DNA of 64,000 nt from Luteimonas deserti (GCF_013425765.1 NZ_JACCJZ010000013.1:124001-188000); one strand, 5' to 3'; shown: positions 17,949-26,529, counted from the stretch's first letter. Notes: generated by a model from the sequence alone, not told the origin. Numbers and translations are program-made.

Positions 17949-19549
17949 TGCGTGCCTCGCTGGAGGAAGGGCGCCTGCCGGTAGAGCATACGTTCCCCGC
18001 CGCGCGGATCGTGCTCGAGCCGTGCGGTGGCGTCGAACACCATCGTCTCGCGCGCCGTCATCGAGTACGGCGTCCAGGTCGGCATGCCGGCGTGGTTGGG
18101 GTCGCCGTTGCGTGCGAATGCCAGCAAGGCGTCGCGCATCGTGGCCGCGACCGCGCGTGCGTCCTCGCCGTCGCCGGTCTTTGCGCCGCTCACGCCGGTA
18201 TTGCCGAACACCAGCGGAATGTCGAGCGTGTGGAACGCGCGCAGGCGCGCGCCCTCGTCGGTGCGCGGGTACCAGTCCAGCTGGTAGGCCCAGGTGTTGG
18301 TCCCCTGCGCGGCGCGCACTTCGAGTTCTTCGACCGCACCGCGCCACGAGCGACCGGCGGTGGTCGCGGCGAAGAACACCTCGGACGGCGTGTAATCCGG
18401 ATACAGGCGCCGGTACTCGGCGACGACGACCACGGGGTCGAGATCCACGAAATGCTGAGTGCGCAGCCTGGCGGGCAGGGTGTCCCAGGTCAGCGCGAAG
18501 TTGTCGGGATCGTTGCCGAGGAAGGCGCGCGTTTCGTCGCGCGTGTTGCCGATCACCATCGGGATGTGCGCCGACTGCGGCGGTGCATCGGGCCAGAACG
18601 GGTGCCGCGGCAGGTTTACCGTGTCGACGACCGGTCCGAAGTACAGCGCGCTGCTTTCCACGCGCGAGGGGTCGCGCACGCTCTGCGCATCGAGCAAGGC
18701 CTGCATCGGCAGGCTGCGCAGCCGCGCGAGCTCGCTCGGCGCGACGTTCAGTGCACCGAGAAACAGTTCCGCGCGCTGGGTGGCCGCGCGCGGGCCCGCG
18801 GCCGTGACCTGCTGCCCGCTCATCGTCCACGCGCGGTGGAACAGGCCGCGCGCGGCCGGCATGGCCATCAGCGTAGCGATCTTGGCGCCGCCGCCGGACT
18901 GGCCGAACACGGTGACGTTGCCGGCGTCGCCGCCGAACTCGTCCGCGTGCTGTTGCACCCACTCCAGGGCCTGGATCAGATCCAGCTGCCCGACATTGCC
19001 GGCGTGCGCGAACGACGCGTCGCCGAGATCGCGCAGGTGCAGATACCCGAAGGCGTTGAGCCGATGGTTGAGGGTGATCACCACCACATCCCCACTGCGG
19101 CACAGCGCGCCGCCGTCGTAGAGCGGATCGCTGCCCGAGCCGGTGGTGAAGCCTCCGCCGTGGATGTAGACCAGGATCGGGCGACGCGCGCCGTCGCGCA
19201 GCGCCGGGGTCCAGACATTGACGCGCAGACAGTCTTCGCTCCCCGGGCCTTCGCCGCCGCGTTGCGGCGCGGACGGTCCGTAGTCGAGCGCATCGCGCAC
19301 GCCGCGCCATGCGGGTTCGCGCGTCGCGGCCTGCCAGCGGCGCGCCGCGGTATCGGCGCCGTAGGGAATGCCGCGGAAGACATGGATGCCATCCTCGACA
19401 GTGCCGGCGATGCGGCCACTGCGCACACGCGCCAGGGTGGTCTGCGGCGAGGCCAAGGACATGGCCGAGACCGGGAGGGCGAGGCATGCAGCGGTGCCCG
19501 CGCCGGCGAGCAGCCAGCGGCGACGCTGTGGGTCGGACGGGTCGGTCAT
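17945..19549 (-). CDS. Type-B carboxylesterase, exported
   Basis: Alpha/beta-hydrolase esterase of 534 residues. The nucleophile elbow is GQSGGGA and the oxyanion-hole segment is YIHGGGF. SEDCLRVNVWTP is the classic type-B carboxylesterase signature. The N terminus has a Tat-like RRRWLLAGAG leader, and the ATG at 19549 (MTDPSDPQRRR) preserves it. The gene overlaps both neighbours: its start overlaps the upstream esterase stop and its stop overlaps the GH43 start, each as ATGA. The operon context suggests that it removes acetyl, feruloyl or methyl esters from pectic side chains; the exact ester is not visible. Confidence 0.82.
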   Translation of the reverse strand: MTDPSDPQRRRWLLAGAGTAACLALPVSAMSLASPQTTLARVRSGRIAGTVEDGIHVFRGIPYGADTAARRWQAATREPAWRGVRDALDYGPSAPQRGGEGPGSEDCLRVNVWTPALRDGARRPILVYIHGGGFTTGSGSDPLYDGGALCRSGDVVVITLNHRLNAFGYLHLRDLGDASFAHAGNVGQLDLIQALEWVQQHADEFGGDAGNVTVFGQSGGGAKIATLMAMPAARGLFHRAWTMSGQQVTAAGPRAATQRAELFLGALNVAPSELARLRSLPMQALLDAQSVRDPSRVESSALYFGPVVDTVNLPRHPFWPDAPPQSAHIPMVIGNTRDETRAFLGNDPDNFALTWDTLPARLRTQHFVDLDPVVVVAEYRRLYPDYTPSEVFFAATTAGRSWRGAVEELEVRAAQGTNTWAYQLDWYPRTDEGARLRAFHTLDIPLVFGNTGVSGAKTGDGEDARAVAATMRDALLAFARNGDPNHAGMPTWTPYSMTARETMVFDATARLEHDPRGGERMLYRQAPFLQRGTQ

Positions 19550-20496
19550 GGCGTGGTCGTGCGTTCCTGGATCCAGTCGAGAGCGAGCTGTGGCCAACGC
19601 GCGAGTGCGCCGTTGACGTCGCGTGTGCCGAAGCCGTGGCCGCCGGCGGGAAACACGTGCAGGGATGCGGGAATGCCGGCGCGAAGCGCGGCGGCGTGCA
19701 TCAGGAGCGTGTTGCCCACCGGCACCACGTCGTCGTCCTGCGCATGCAGCAGAAAGAGCGGGGGCGTACGTGCATCGACGTGCAGGTGAGGCGCGTAGCG
19801 GTCGAGATCGCCGTCGGCATGCGGCGCCGAGGCAATGACCCGCGCACGGGAGCCCGGATGGGCCAACGGCGCCTGCATCGCGATCACGGGGTAGACCAGC
19901 AGTGCGAAATCGGGGCGCGGGGACTCCGCATCGACGGCATCGACGTCCGCGTACGCGGTGTCGGATGTCGTTGCCAGGCGCGCGGCGACGTGGCCGCCGG
20001 CCGAGAACCCCAGCACGCCCACGCGGCCCGGATCGACGGAAAACTCGGCGGCGCGGGCGCGGATCAGACGCATCGCGCGTTGTGCGTCGGCGAGCGGAGC
20101 ATCCGCGCCCTCGGCATGCACCGGATCGGGCAGGCGGTAACGGAGTACGAAGAGGGTGATGCCCGCAGCGTCGACGAACGCGGGCACGAGCGCCGTGCCT
20201 TCCTTGTCGAGCACGATGCGCGCATAGCCGCCACCCGGCGTGACCAGCAGCGCGGTGCCGTTGGGACGGGCGGGTGCGTACACCGCGAGGTAGGGCGCGC
20301 GTACGTCCTCGATGATGCGATCCGGTCGCGCGGCGTCCCTGCTCCGCTCGGTGATGCGCGCAGGATCATCGTGCCCCGCAGCAGGCCACAAGGCGATGAT
20401 CGGAACGTCGTCGTCGCGCGAGGGCGTGGCCGCCACAGCGCCCATGCACGCGGTCAGGCACGCCCCGAACACTGCAACCACGACGCGTTTCCGCAT
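19546..20496 (-). CDS. Alpha/beta-hydrolase esterase (acetyl esterase-like), exported
   Basis: First gene of the minus-strand operon; 316 residues. It has a signal peptide (MRKRVVVAVFGACLTACMG, cut near AVAA), an oxyanion segment TPGGGYARI, nucleophile GFSAGGH, a later Asp in AQDDDVVP and a His in AGGHGFG. These are the marks of the BD-FAE/acetyl-xylan-esterase-like hydrolases often found in plant-polysaccharide loci. A Cys near residue 17 (CLTACMG) could alternatively be read as a weak lipobox. GAGGAGCGG lies just upstream of the ATG at 20496. The TGACACCG operator lies 59 bases upstream in the spacer shared with the divergent hydratase/TRAP operon. Confidence 0.8.
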   Translation of the reverse strand: MRKRVVVAVFGACLTACMGAVAATPSRDDDVPIIALWPAAGHDDPARITERSRDAARPDRIIEDVRAPYLAVYAPARPNGTALLVTPGGGYARIVLDKEGTALVPAFVDAAGITLFVLRYRLPDPVHAEGADAPLADAQRAMRLIRARAAEFSVDPGRVGVLGFSAGGHVAARLATTSDTAYADVDAVDAESPRPDFALLVYPVIAMQAPLAHPGSRARVIASAPHADGDLDRYAPHLHVDARTPPLFLLHAQDDDVVPVGNTLLMHAAALRAGIPASLHVFPAGGHGFGTRDVNGALARWPQLALDWIQERTTTP

Positions 20497-20554
20497 TGTT
20501 TCCGCTCCTCGCGCAACAGCGGCGCGACACTTTTGCCGCACTGCACATTGAAGA

Positions 20555-20570
20555 TGACACCGGTTTACCA
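20555..20570 (+). promoter_or_regulatory. Putative LacI-type operator between divergent esterase and TRAP operons
   Basis: TGACACCGGTTTACCA. It shares TGACACCGGTT with the kduI site. It lies 59 bases from the esterase start (-) and 66 bases from the hydratase start (+), so one site may control both operons. Confidence 0.55.
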
Positions 20571-20635
20571 TACAAGACTCCCCCAGGCATCGCGATCTGC
20601 GGTGCAGCACACGGACCCAGGCAGGAGTACCGAGT

Positions 20636-21487
20636 TTGAACAATGCCTCCGCGCATCCGTCGTCGCACGCGGCGCCGACCGGCGACACCCGCGGCATCGT
20701 CGACGCCTTCCTCGCCGCCCGTCGCGCCGGGCGCTCGCTTCCGGAGTTTCCCGGTGAGATCCCGGTCGACCTCGAAGCCGCCTACGCGGTGCAGGACCAG
20801 GCCATCGCGCACTGGCCCGACGCCCTGGTCGGCTGGAAGGTCGGCTACATCGCGCCGGAGAAACGCGACGCATCGGGCGACGACCGCCTGCTGGGACCGG
20901 TGTTCCGCTCGCGTCTGCAACAGGCAGGCGAGGCCAGCGGCTTCGAGGTCTTTTCAGGTGGCTTCGGTGCCATCGAGGCCGAGTACGTGCTCCGACTCGA
21001 CGCGGACGCGCCGGGCGACAAGACCGAGTGGACGCCGGACGAAGCCGCGGCGCTCGCATCCACGCTGTTCATCGGCCTGGAGGTGGCCAGCAGCCCGCTG
21101 GCGACGATCAACCAGCTCGGCCCCCGCGTGGTGGTGTCGGATTTCGGCAACAACAACGGCCTCGTGGTCGGCGCCGAGATTGCGGACTGGACCGCACGCG
21201 ACGAGGCGTCGCTGACCGCGGCGAGCTGGATCGACGATGTCTGCGTGGGCACCGGTGGCGCGACCACTCTGCCCGGAGGCCTGCGCGCTGCATTCGCGTT
21301 CGCGCTCGCACGCTCGGCGCGACGTGGGCGTCCGCTCAAGGCGGGCGACCTGGTAGCGACCGGGAATGCCACCGGTATCCACGACATTCTGCCCGGCCAG
21401 CGCGCCCGCGTGGTGTTCGACGGCCATGGCGAGATCGTGCTCACCGCCCGCGCCGCCACGCCGGTCGCGGAGGAGCGTGTGGCATGA
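20636..21487 (+). CDS. Fumarylacetoacetase-fold / 2-keto-4-pentenoate hydratase-like enzyme
   Basis: Cytoplasmic 283-residue enzyme of the superfamily that hydrates or cleaves 2-keto acids with a divalent metal. Visible features are VGWKVGY, the acidic metal pair E114/E116 in AIEAEYVLRL, E149 in FIGLEVASS and the C-terminal block ATGNATGIHDILPGQ typical of MhpD/catechol-pathway hydratases. The TTG start at 20636 is supported by AGGAG 8 bases upstream. The stop overlaps the start of dctP (ATGA), so it is coupled to a TRAP importer and probably acts on what that transporter brings in or on a 2-keto derivative of it. The real substrate is unknown. A role in aromatic catabolism is unlikely because no other such gene is nearby. 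Confidence 0.75.
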   Translation: MNNASAHPSSHAAPTGDTRGIVDAFLAARRAGRSLPEFPGEIPVDLEAAYAVQDQAIAHWPDALVGWKVGYIAPEKRDASGDDRLLGPVFRSRLQQAGEASGFEVFSGGFGAIEAEYVLRLDADAPGDKTEWTPDEAAALASTLFIGLEVASSPLATINQLGPRVVVSDFGNNNGLVVGAEIADWTARDEASLTAASWIDDVCVGTGGATTLPGGLRAAFAFALARSARRGRPLKAGDLVATGNATGIHDILPGQRARVVFDGHGEIVLTARAATPVAEERVA

Positions 21488-22476
21488 GCACGCGGCGGGC
21501 CTTCCTCGCCGGGCTCGGCGCGGCCTGCGCGGCGCCGCTGGTCCCCGGACTCCTGCGCGCGGACGATGCCGGCACGCTGCTGACCGCGACCGACGTCCAC
21601 GTCGCCAACTACCCCACCGTCGAGGCGGTCAGGTGGATCGGCGAGACGCTGGCGCGCGAAACCGGTGGACGCGTGCGTCTGCGCCAGTATCACTCCGGCC
21701 AGCTCGGCCGCGAGTCCGAGGCCATCGACATGGCGCGTTTCGGCGCGATCGACATGACCCGGGTCTATGCCGGCGCGCTCAACAATGCGTTTCCGTTGAC
21801 GACCGCGCTGTGCCTGCCTTATGCGTTCGACTCCGTGGCGCATATGCGCCATGCGCTGGATGCGGGCGTGGCCCGGTCGGTACTGGACGGCTTCGCCACA
21901 CGTGATCTGGTGGGGCTCGCGGTCTACGACAGCGGCGCCCGCTGTTTCTACAACACGCGGCATCCGATCGTCTCGCCGAAGGACCTTCACGGTCTGAAGT
22001 TGCGGGTGGCCTCCTCCGACATGTTCATCGATCTGGTGCGATTGCTCGGTGCGAATCCCACGCCGATGTCGCTCGGCGACACGTTCTCGGGCATGGAGAC
22101 CCGGATGATCGACGGCGCCGAGAACAACATGCGCAGCTTCCACTCCAGCCGGCACTTCGAGGCCGCGCGCTTCTGGTCGCAGAGCGAGCATTCGTACGCG
22201 CCGGACATCCTGCTGATCTCGCGGCGCTCCCTCGACGCGCTGCGTCCGGGCGACCGCGACCTGCTGATCGACACCGCGCGTGCATCGGTTGCGGTGATGC
22301 GCCGGGCCTGGGACGCATCCGAAGGCGCGGCCCGCCAAGCGGTGGCCGAACACGGCATCGCATTCAACGACGTCGACATGGACGCCTTCCGCGACGCCGC
22401 CCGCCCGCTGCGCGAGCGCTACCTGCGCCAGCCGGAGCTGCAGACCCTCTACCGTCGCATCCGCGACCTCGCCTGA
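21484..22476 (+). CDS. dctP: TRAP transporter substrate-binding protein (DctP family)
   Basis: Periplasmic binding protein of 330 residues for a sodium-driven TRAP transporter. It starts with a Tat-like leader (MSTRRAFLAGLGAACAAP). The two-domain DctP fold is recognisable by YHSGQLGRESEAIDMARFG, the segment with the conserved substrate-carboxylate-binding Arg (LHGLKLRVASS) and ETRMIDGAENN. The ligand should therefore be a carboxylate. In this locus a hexuronate or a short unsaturated oligogalacturonide is the natural guess. It overlaps the upstream hydratase gene by four bases and is followed 29 bases later by dctQ. Confidence 0.88.
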   Translation: MSTRRAFLAGLGAACAAPLVPGLLRADDAGTLLTATDVHVANYPTVEAVRWIGETLARETGGRVRLRQYHSGQLGRESEAIDMARFGAIDMTRVYAGALNNAFPLTTALCLPYAFDSVAHMRHALDAGVARSVLDGFATRDLVGLAVYDSGARCFYNTRHPIVSPKDLHGLKLRVASSDMFIDLVRLLGANPTPMSLGDTFSGMETRMIDGAENNMRSFHSSRHFEAARFWSQSEHSYAPDILLISRRSLDALRPGDRDLLIDTARASVAVMRRAWDASEGAARQAVAEHGIAFNDVDMDAFRDAARPLRERYLRQPELQTLYRRIRDLA

Positions 22477-22505
22477 TCCGACAGGATCCGACCCGGGAAT
22501 CCACG

Positions 22506-23024
22506 ATGTCCGAAGACACGACGCCCGCGCCCGACAGCGCATCCAGGAGCGCCCTCGACCGGCTCGCCGACGGCGTCATCGCCATTGCCGCCACCGCGCT
22601 GGCCGGTCTGGTGATCGTCCAGGGCTGGCAGGTATTCGCCCGCTACGTGATCAACGATTCGCCCAGCTGGACCGAGCCGGTGACGCTGCTGCTGTTGAGC
22701 ATCGCGATGAGTCTCGGTGCGGCCGCCGGCGTGCACACCAACCGCCATTTCGGCTTCTTCCTGCTGCAGGAGCACATGCGGCCGGCGCTCCGCCGTCTGG
22801 TCGAGCTGCTCGTGCCGCTGGTGATCATCGCGATCGGCGCGGTCATCGCCTGGTGGGGTGCCGTGCTGCTGCTGGACGGCCTGCACATCAAGGCCGCCGG
22901 CGCGCGGCTGCCGCAGAGCATCAATTACCTGCCCCTGTCGCTGGGCGGCGCGCTGATGGTCCTGTTCGCACTCAACCGTTTCGTGCGCGTGTTGCGCGCC
23001 GCGCCGGCCGGGGAGGGCCTCTGA
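22506..23024 (+). CDS. dctQ: TRAP transporter small membrane subunit (DctQ)
   Basis: Four-helix small permease subunit of 172 residues. Hydrophobic segments start near residues 20, 55, 92 and 133, with the family-typical motif between helices 1 and 2 (VFARYVINDSPSWTEPVTLL). It forms the inner-membrane complex with DctM, one base apart downstream. An ATG start at 22506 follows directly after dctP. Confidence 0.88.
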   Translation: MSEDTTPAPDSASRSALDRLADGVIAIAATALAGLVIVQGWQVFARYVINDSPSWTEPVTLLLLSIAMSLGAAAGVHTNRHFGFFLLQEHMRPALRRLVELLVPLVIIAIGAVIAWWGAVLLLDGLHIKAAGARLPQSINYLPLSLGGALMVLFALNRFVRVLRAAPAGEGL

Positions 23025-23025
23025 C

Positions 23026-24309
23026 ATGGCGATCGCGATTCTCTTCATGGTGTTCGCCGGGTTGCTGCTGGTCGGCGTGCCGGTGGCCTTCGCGCTGGCC
23101 GCGGCGGCGCTGGCGACACTGCTCTATCTCGATCTGCCGACGGTGGTGCTCGTGCAGCAGATCTCGGCCGGCACCGGCTCGGCCTCGCTGATCGCGATTC
23201 CGCTCTTCATCTTCGCCGGCGAGATCATGATGCGCGGGGGCATCTCCGAACGCCTGATCGCGCTGGCCTCGTCATTGGTGGGGCGCATGCGCGGCGGCCT
23301 GGGGCAGGTGTCGATCCTGTCGTCGCTGTTCTTCGGCGGCGTCTCGGGCTCGGCGATCGCCGATGTCTCGGCGGTCGGCGGCACGATGATTCCGCAGATG
23401 GTCAAGCGCGGCTACGACCGTGATTTCGCCGTCAACGTCAGCATCACCGCGGCCCTGGTCGCGCTGCTGGTGCCGCCCTCGCACAACCTGATCCTGTTCA
23501 CCGCGGCGGCAGGCGGTGGCCTGTCGATCGCCGACCTGTTCGCGGCCGGCATCATGCCCGCGCTGCTGATGACCGCGGCGCTGATGCTCACCGGCTACCT
23601 GGTCGCGCGCCAGCGCGGCTACGGCGTGGAAATCTTCCCGGGCTGGCGTGCAGTGCTGCTGCGTCTGGTGTCGGCATTGCCGGGCCTGGGCCTGGTCGCG
23701 CTGATCTTCGTCGGCATCCGCATGGGCATCTTCACCGCGGTCGAGAGCGCCGCCATCGCGGTGGTCTACGCGCTGCTGGTGACGATCGTGCTGTATCGCC
23801 AGCTGCGCGTGCGCGAGTTCATGGAGACGATCGTGCATGCCGCGCGCAGCACCGGCGTGATCCTGTTCGTGATCGCCACCGCATCGGTGTTCGGCTGGCT
23901 GCTGGCCTATCTGCAGGTGCCGTCGGCTGCGGTCGAGTTCCTGCAGTCGTTCGCGCACAGCAAGCTCGCCGTGCTGCTGATGATCATCCTGGTGCTGTTG
24001 CTGCTCGGCACCTTCATGGATCTGGCACCGCTGATCCTGATCTGCACGCCGATCTTCCTGCCCGTCGCGCGGGCCTATGGGATCGATCCAATCCACTTCG
24101 GCCTGGTGTTGGTGCTCGCGGGCGGTCTAGGTCTGGTGACCCCGCCGGTGGGCTCGGTGCTGTTCATCGGTACGGCAATCGGCAAGATCACTGTTGTCGA
24201 GAGCATGCGTACGATCTGGCCGTTCTGGATCGCGGGCTTCATCGTGCTGTTGATCGTGGCGTTGTTCCCGGGGCTGTCGCTGTGGTTGCCGGGGGTGTTG
24301 CGCGCCTGA
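23026..24309 (+). CDS. dctM: TRAP transporter large permease subunit (DctM)
   Basis: Main inner-membrane permease, 427 residues with about 12 hydrophobic helices. It has DctM signatures such as PLFIFAGEIMMRGG, SSLFFGGVSGSAIADVSAVG, the discontinuous-helix proline region ALLVPPSHN, and GLVTPPVGS near the C terminus. Its start is one base after the dctQ stop. A strong intrinsic terminator follows 25 bases after its stop, ending the hydratase-dctPQM operon. Confidence 0.9.
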   Translation: MAIAILFMVFAGLLLVGVPVAFALAAAALATLLYLDLPTVVLVQQISAGTGSASLIAIPLFIFAGEIMMRGGISERLIALASSLVGRMRGGLGQVSILSSLFFGGVSGSAIADVSAVGGTMIPQMVKRGYDRDFAVNVSITAALVALLVPPSHNLILFTAAAGGGLSIADLFAAGIMPALLMTAALMLTGYLVARQRGYGVEIFPGWRAVLLRLVSALPGLGLVALIFVGIRMGIFTAVESAAIAVVYALLVTIVLYRQLRVREFMETIVHAARSTGVILFVIATASVFGWLLAYLQVPSAAVEFLQSFAHSKLAVLLMIILVLLLLGTFMDLAPLILICTPIFLPVARAYGIDPIHFGLVLVLAGGLGLVTPPVGSVLFIGTAIGKITVVESMRTIWPFWIAGFIVLLIVALFPGLSLWLPGVLRA

Positions 24310-24334
24310 TCGGCGATGGGTGATCGAGCACGAG

Positions 24335-24365
24335 ACGGCCCCGTTTGCGGGGCCGTTTCTTTTCC
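24335..24365 (+). terminator. Intrinsic terminator of the TRAP operon
   Basis: ACGGCCCC (24335-24342), loop GTTTGC, GGGGCCGT (24349-24356), then TTTCTTTT. It is the clearest Rho-independent terminator in the window. Confidence 0.9.
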
Positions 24366-24434
24366 AGCGGTTGCTCGCTTCTGGTCCACTGGCGCTATTT
24401 CCGTGCAGGCGGTGATTCCATCTGGTGCAGCGTT

Positions 24435-24464
24435 GCGCCTGCGCCTGCGCCTGCGCCTGCGCCT
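24435..24464 (+). repeat. Left hexanucleotide array (GCGCCT)5
   Basis: Five perfect GCGCCT units, continuing into degenerate GCTTGG and TTTGGC units up to the left inverted-repeat arm. Confidence 0.85.
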
Positions 24465-24705
24465 GCTTGGGCTTGGTTTGGCTTTTGCGTTGGCTTTGGC
24501 TTTGGCTCGGCTTCGGCCTTTGATTTTTCGAGCCGTAAAGCGAGCCGAGCATCGCAGGGCGGCGGGGCCGAAGAGCAACCCATGTCTGAGCGCAGCGAGT
24601 TTGGGCCGCGTCACCGTGAAGGTGACAATGTGCCCCGCCGCCCGAGAAGCGCAGGGGCCCGCCGCGGCTTCATGCGGCGGATCGCGTCCGGCGAAGGGAC
24701 TTTTT

Positions 24706-24735
24706 GGTTCCTTTTTGGTCCTTCAAAAAGGAACC
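24706..24735. repeat. Internal hairpin 1 of the compound element
   Basis: GGTTCCTTTTTG (24706-24717) and CAAAAAGGAACC (24724-24735), a 12-bp perfect stem with a 6-nt loop. Confidence 0.8.
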
Positions 24736-24833
24736 CGCACGCGCAGCGCGCGAAAGCCGTGCACTTGCCCTGTTTGTTTTTCCTTAGGGAGCACGCTGGG
24801 CGCGAAGAACAGAGCTTCCGCGCTGTTCGCGCG

Positions 24834-24861
24834 GCTTACTTTTGTCTTGTCAAAAGTAAGC
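24834..24861. repeat. Internal hairpin 2 of the compound element
   Basis: GCTTACTTTTG (24834-24844) and CAAAAGTAAGC (24851-24861), an 11-bp perfect stem with a 6-nt loop. Confidence 0.8.
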
Positions 24862-25099
24862 ACGACAGCGCGAAGGCGCTGGCGAACGGCGAAGCCGGCC
24901 CGAAGGGCGAGTGCCGAAGGCGCGAGTCAAACCGCCATCGCCGGGCGCGAGCCGACGCGGCTGCGCCGCGCCGGTCCCCTCCGCTCCTCGCCTGACGCGG
25001 CACGCAGCCCAAACTCGCTTCGCTCAGACATGGGCTGCTCTTCGGCCGCGTCAGACTCCGGTGCTCGGCTCGCTAAACGGCTCGACACATCAAACGCTG

Positions 25100-25195
25100 A
25101 AAGCCAAAGCCAAAGCCAAAGCCAAAGCCAAAGCCAAGGCCAAGGCCAAGGCCAAGGCCAAGGCCAAGGCCGAAGCCACAGCCACAGCCGAAGCA
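25100..25195 (+). repeat. Right hexanucleotide array (AAAGCC)6(AAGGCC)6
   Basis: Six AAAGCC units are followed by six AAGGCC units, then degenerate GAAGCC and ACAGCC units. The block switch from one variant to the other suggests expansion by slippage. Confidence 0.9.
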
Positions 25196-25656
25196 GACGC
25201 AAAAGCCCACGCCCACGCCCACGCCCAAGCGAAAGCGCAGTAGAAGCGGTGCCAAGGAGGAAGTGACAGCCGCCAGTAGAGCCGGAGCCGGGGCGGATAC
25301 AGTAGACGCTGCTGAAACGAACAGGGCAGCGGGTTCGCGTCCGGCCGCGTGCGGTCAGCTTACGCTGCGACGCCGGCGACCTGCGTATACGCGCGAAGCG
25401 TCATCCTGGCCAACGCTATTCGCGCGCGAGCGGGCTGCTGGAACGGTTCTAGGGCGAGTGGATGTGCAGCAGCGCGCTTGCGCGTGGGGGCCTTCCAGCC
25501 TGCGCCCACACGCGCGGAACGATCTCGGCAGAGGCTCTTCGCACGCGAGCGGGCGCCTGCAAGATGCATCGGGATGATCGGATGCGAAAGCGGCCTGTGA
25601 GCAAAAACCGGCCGAACGCGGCACCAGTGAAACGAGGTCTCAGCGCACGCGCCGGT
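25196..25656. other. Gene-free stretch after the compound repeat
   Basis: Further hexamer-like CCCACG units lie up to about 25230. After that comes sequence with two loosely similar segments around GCGAGCGGGC (25427 and 25549). Its short frames show no recognisable protein. It separates the repeat from the methylglyoxal synthase stop. Confidence 0.5.
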
Positions 25657-26529
25657 TCACACCATCGCCGCGCGGCGCGCGGCCGCCTGCGCCCATCGAT
25701 CCGCGACTGCAGGTGAGGTCAGACAGGCCACCGTGTCGGTCACCGTGGTGACCGCGCGCTCGAGCAGCTGGATGTCGGCCTCGTGCTGCCGCGCGACGTG
25801 CGGATCTTCGAAGAACACCGCGCGCTGGCAGCGGCCGTCGAGCACCCGGTCGGCGATCTGGGCGTCGCCGCCGAGCGGGCCACTCTGGAAGCGTTGCGCC
25901 CAGTCCTGGCCCTGCGGCCAGCCGCGGCGCCAGGCGAGTTCGTTGAGGCGCTGGCCGGTGGTGCCGGTGGCGATGCGCGTCTGGAAACGTGACAGCAGCT
26001 CGAAGTGCCGGTCGGCGAATTCGAGCATCTGCGGCTTCATCGCGTCGTGCGCGATCAACGCGAGGGTCTGGCCGTCGAACGCGTGCAGCGCGTCGGCGCC
26101 GGCGTCCGGGGCGCGTCCGGCGTGCAGGCGCTCGCTTTCCACCCAGTCGCGCGCCGAGGCCACGGTCGACAGGAACGGCTTGCCCTGGATCACGCACTGG
26201 CGCTTCAGCGCCACCGCCTCGGGGAAAATCGACGACGGATCGACCGGATCGATCAGATAGACCGCGCCGTCGAGCGTGCGGCCCTCGCCGAGACCGACGA
26301 CCTCGGCGACGAGCTTCATCAGGCCGCCCTCGCGGCCGTAGGGATACCGGACCAGGCCGGCATACCCGTCGAGCGCGCGATGGCGGATCACGGCGTCGTA
26401 CGTGCGCCCCACCGCATGCAGGCCGACGCCGAGCTCGCGCAGCCCCGCGCCGCTGGCGCGCAGCCAGCGGAACAGGGCGGCGTCGGCGCTCGCATGATGG
26501 CGCCGATTGGCGGCCAGCCCGAGCCGCAT
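25657..26529 (-). CDS. mgsA: Methylglyoxal synthase with duplicated MGS-like domain
   Basis: Converts dihydroxyacetone phosphate to methylglyoxal, a bypass of lower glycolysis. The protein has 290 residues, about twice the E. coli enzyme. The C-terminal domain (about 152-290) matches canonical MgsA: H161-D162 (IAHDAMK), ATGTTGQRL, GPLGGDAQ with D222, and H249/D252 (HEAD), corresponding to E. coli H19, D20, D71, H98 and D101. The N-terminal domain (about 1-130) shows the same fold pattern (RYPYGREGGLMKLV, VYLIDPVDPS, GKPFLSTVASA) but lacks the HD and GGD residues, so it is probably not catalytic. Its ATG overlaps the stop of the sugar importer by one base (TGATG), indicating coupling. Catalysis by the C-terminal half is inferred. 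Confidence 0.8.
   Translation of the reverse strand: MRLGLAANRRHHASADAALFRWLRASGAGLRELGVGLHAVGRTYDAVIRHRALDGYAGLVRYPYGREGGLMKLVAEVVGLGEGRTLDGAVYLIDPVDPSSIFPEAVALKRQCVIQGKPFLSTVASARDWVESERLHAGRAPDAGADALHAFDGQTLALIAHDAMKPQMLEFADRHFELLSRFQTRIATGTTGQRLNELAWRRGWPQGQDWAQRFQSGPLGGDAQIADRVLDGRCQRAVFFEDPHVARQHEADIQLLERAVTTVTDTVACLTSPAVADRWAQAAARRAAMV

Larger units (their letters stand above)
24435..25195. repeat. Compound inverted-repeat element with hexamer arrays
   Basis: The left arm (about 24529-24613) and right arm (about 24999-25084) are imperfect inverted repeats of roughly 80 bp. Both carry the AGCGAGCCGAGCA and CCCATGTCTGAGCG segments in opposite orientation. Between them lie two perfect hairpins (24706-24735, 24834-24861). 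Outside the arms lie GCTTTG-type hexamers at the left and AAAGCC/AAGGCC hexamers at the right, which are also complementary. The element therefore extends as a large palindrome through the arrays. Long Lys/Ala or Ser/Gln reading frames through it are artefacts of the 6-base period. No transposase or reverse transcriptase is encoded. It resembles a non-autonomous repeat of the lineage, with no name known to me. Confidence 0.7.

Noticed and set aside
24529-25084. Retron, group II intron or insertion sequence
   Set aside because: Inverted arms and hairpins are present, but no reverse transcriptase or transposase gene is nearby and no target-site duplication was recognised.
25100-25195. CRISPR-like array
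   Set aside because: The period is 6 bases with no spacers, and no cas gene is present.
24316-25266. Low-complexity proteins (Lys-Ala, Ser-Gln or His-Ala repeats) over the hexamer arrays
   Set aside because: Any frame through a 6-base tandem repeat gives dipeptide repeats; there is no ribosome site or conserved domain.
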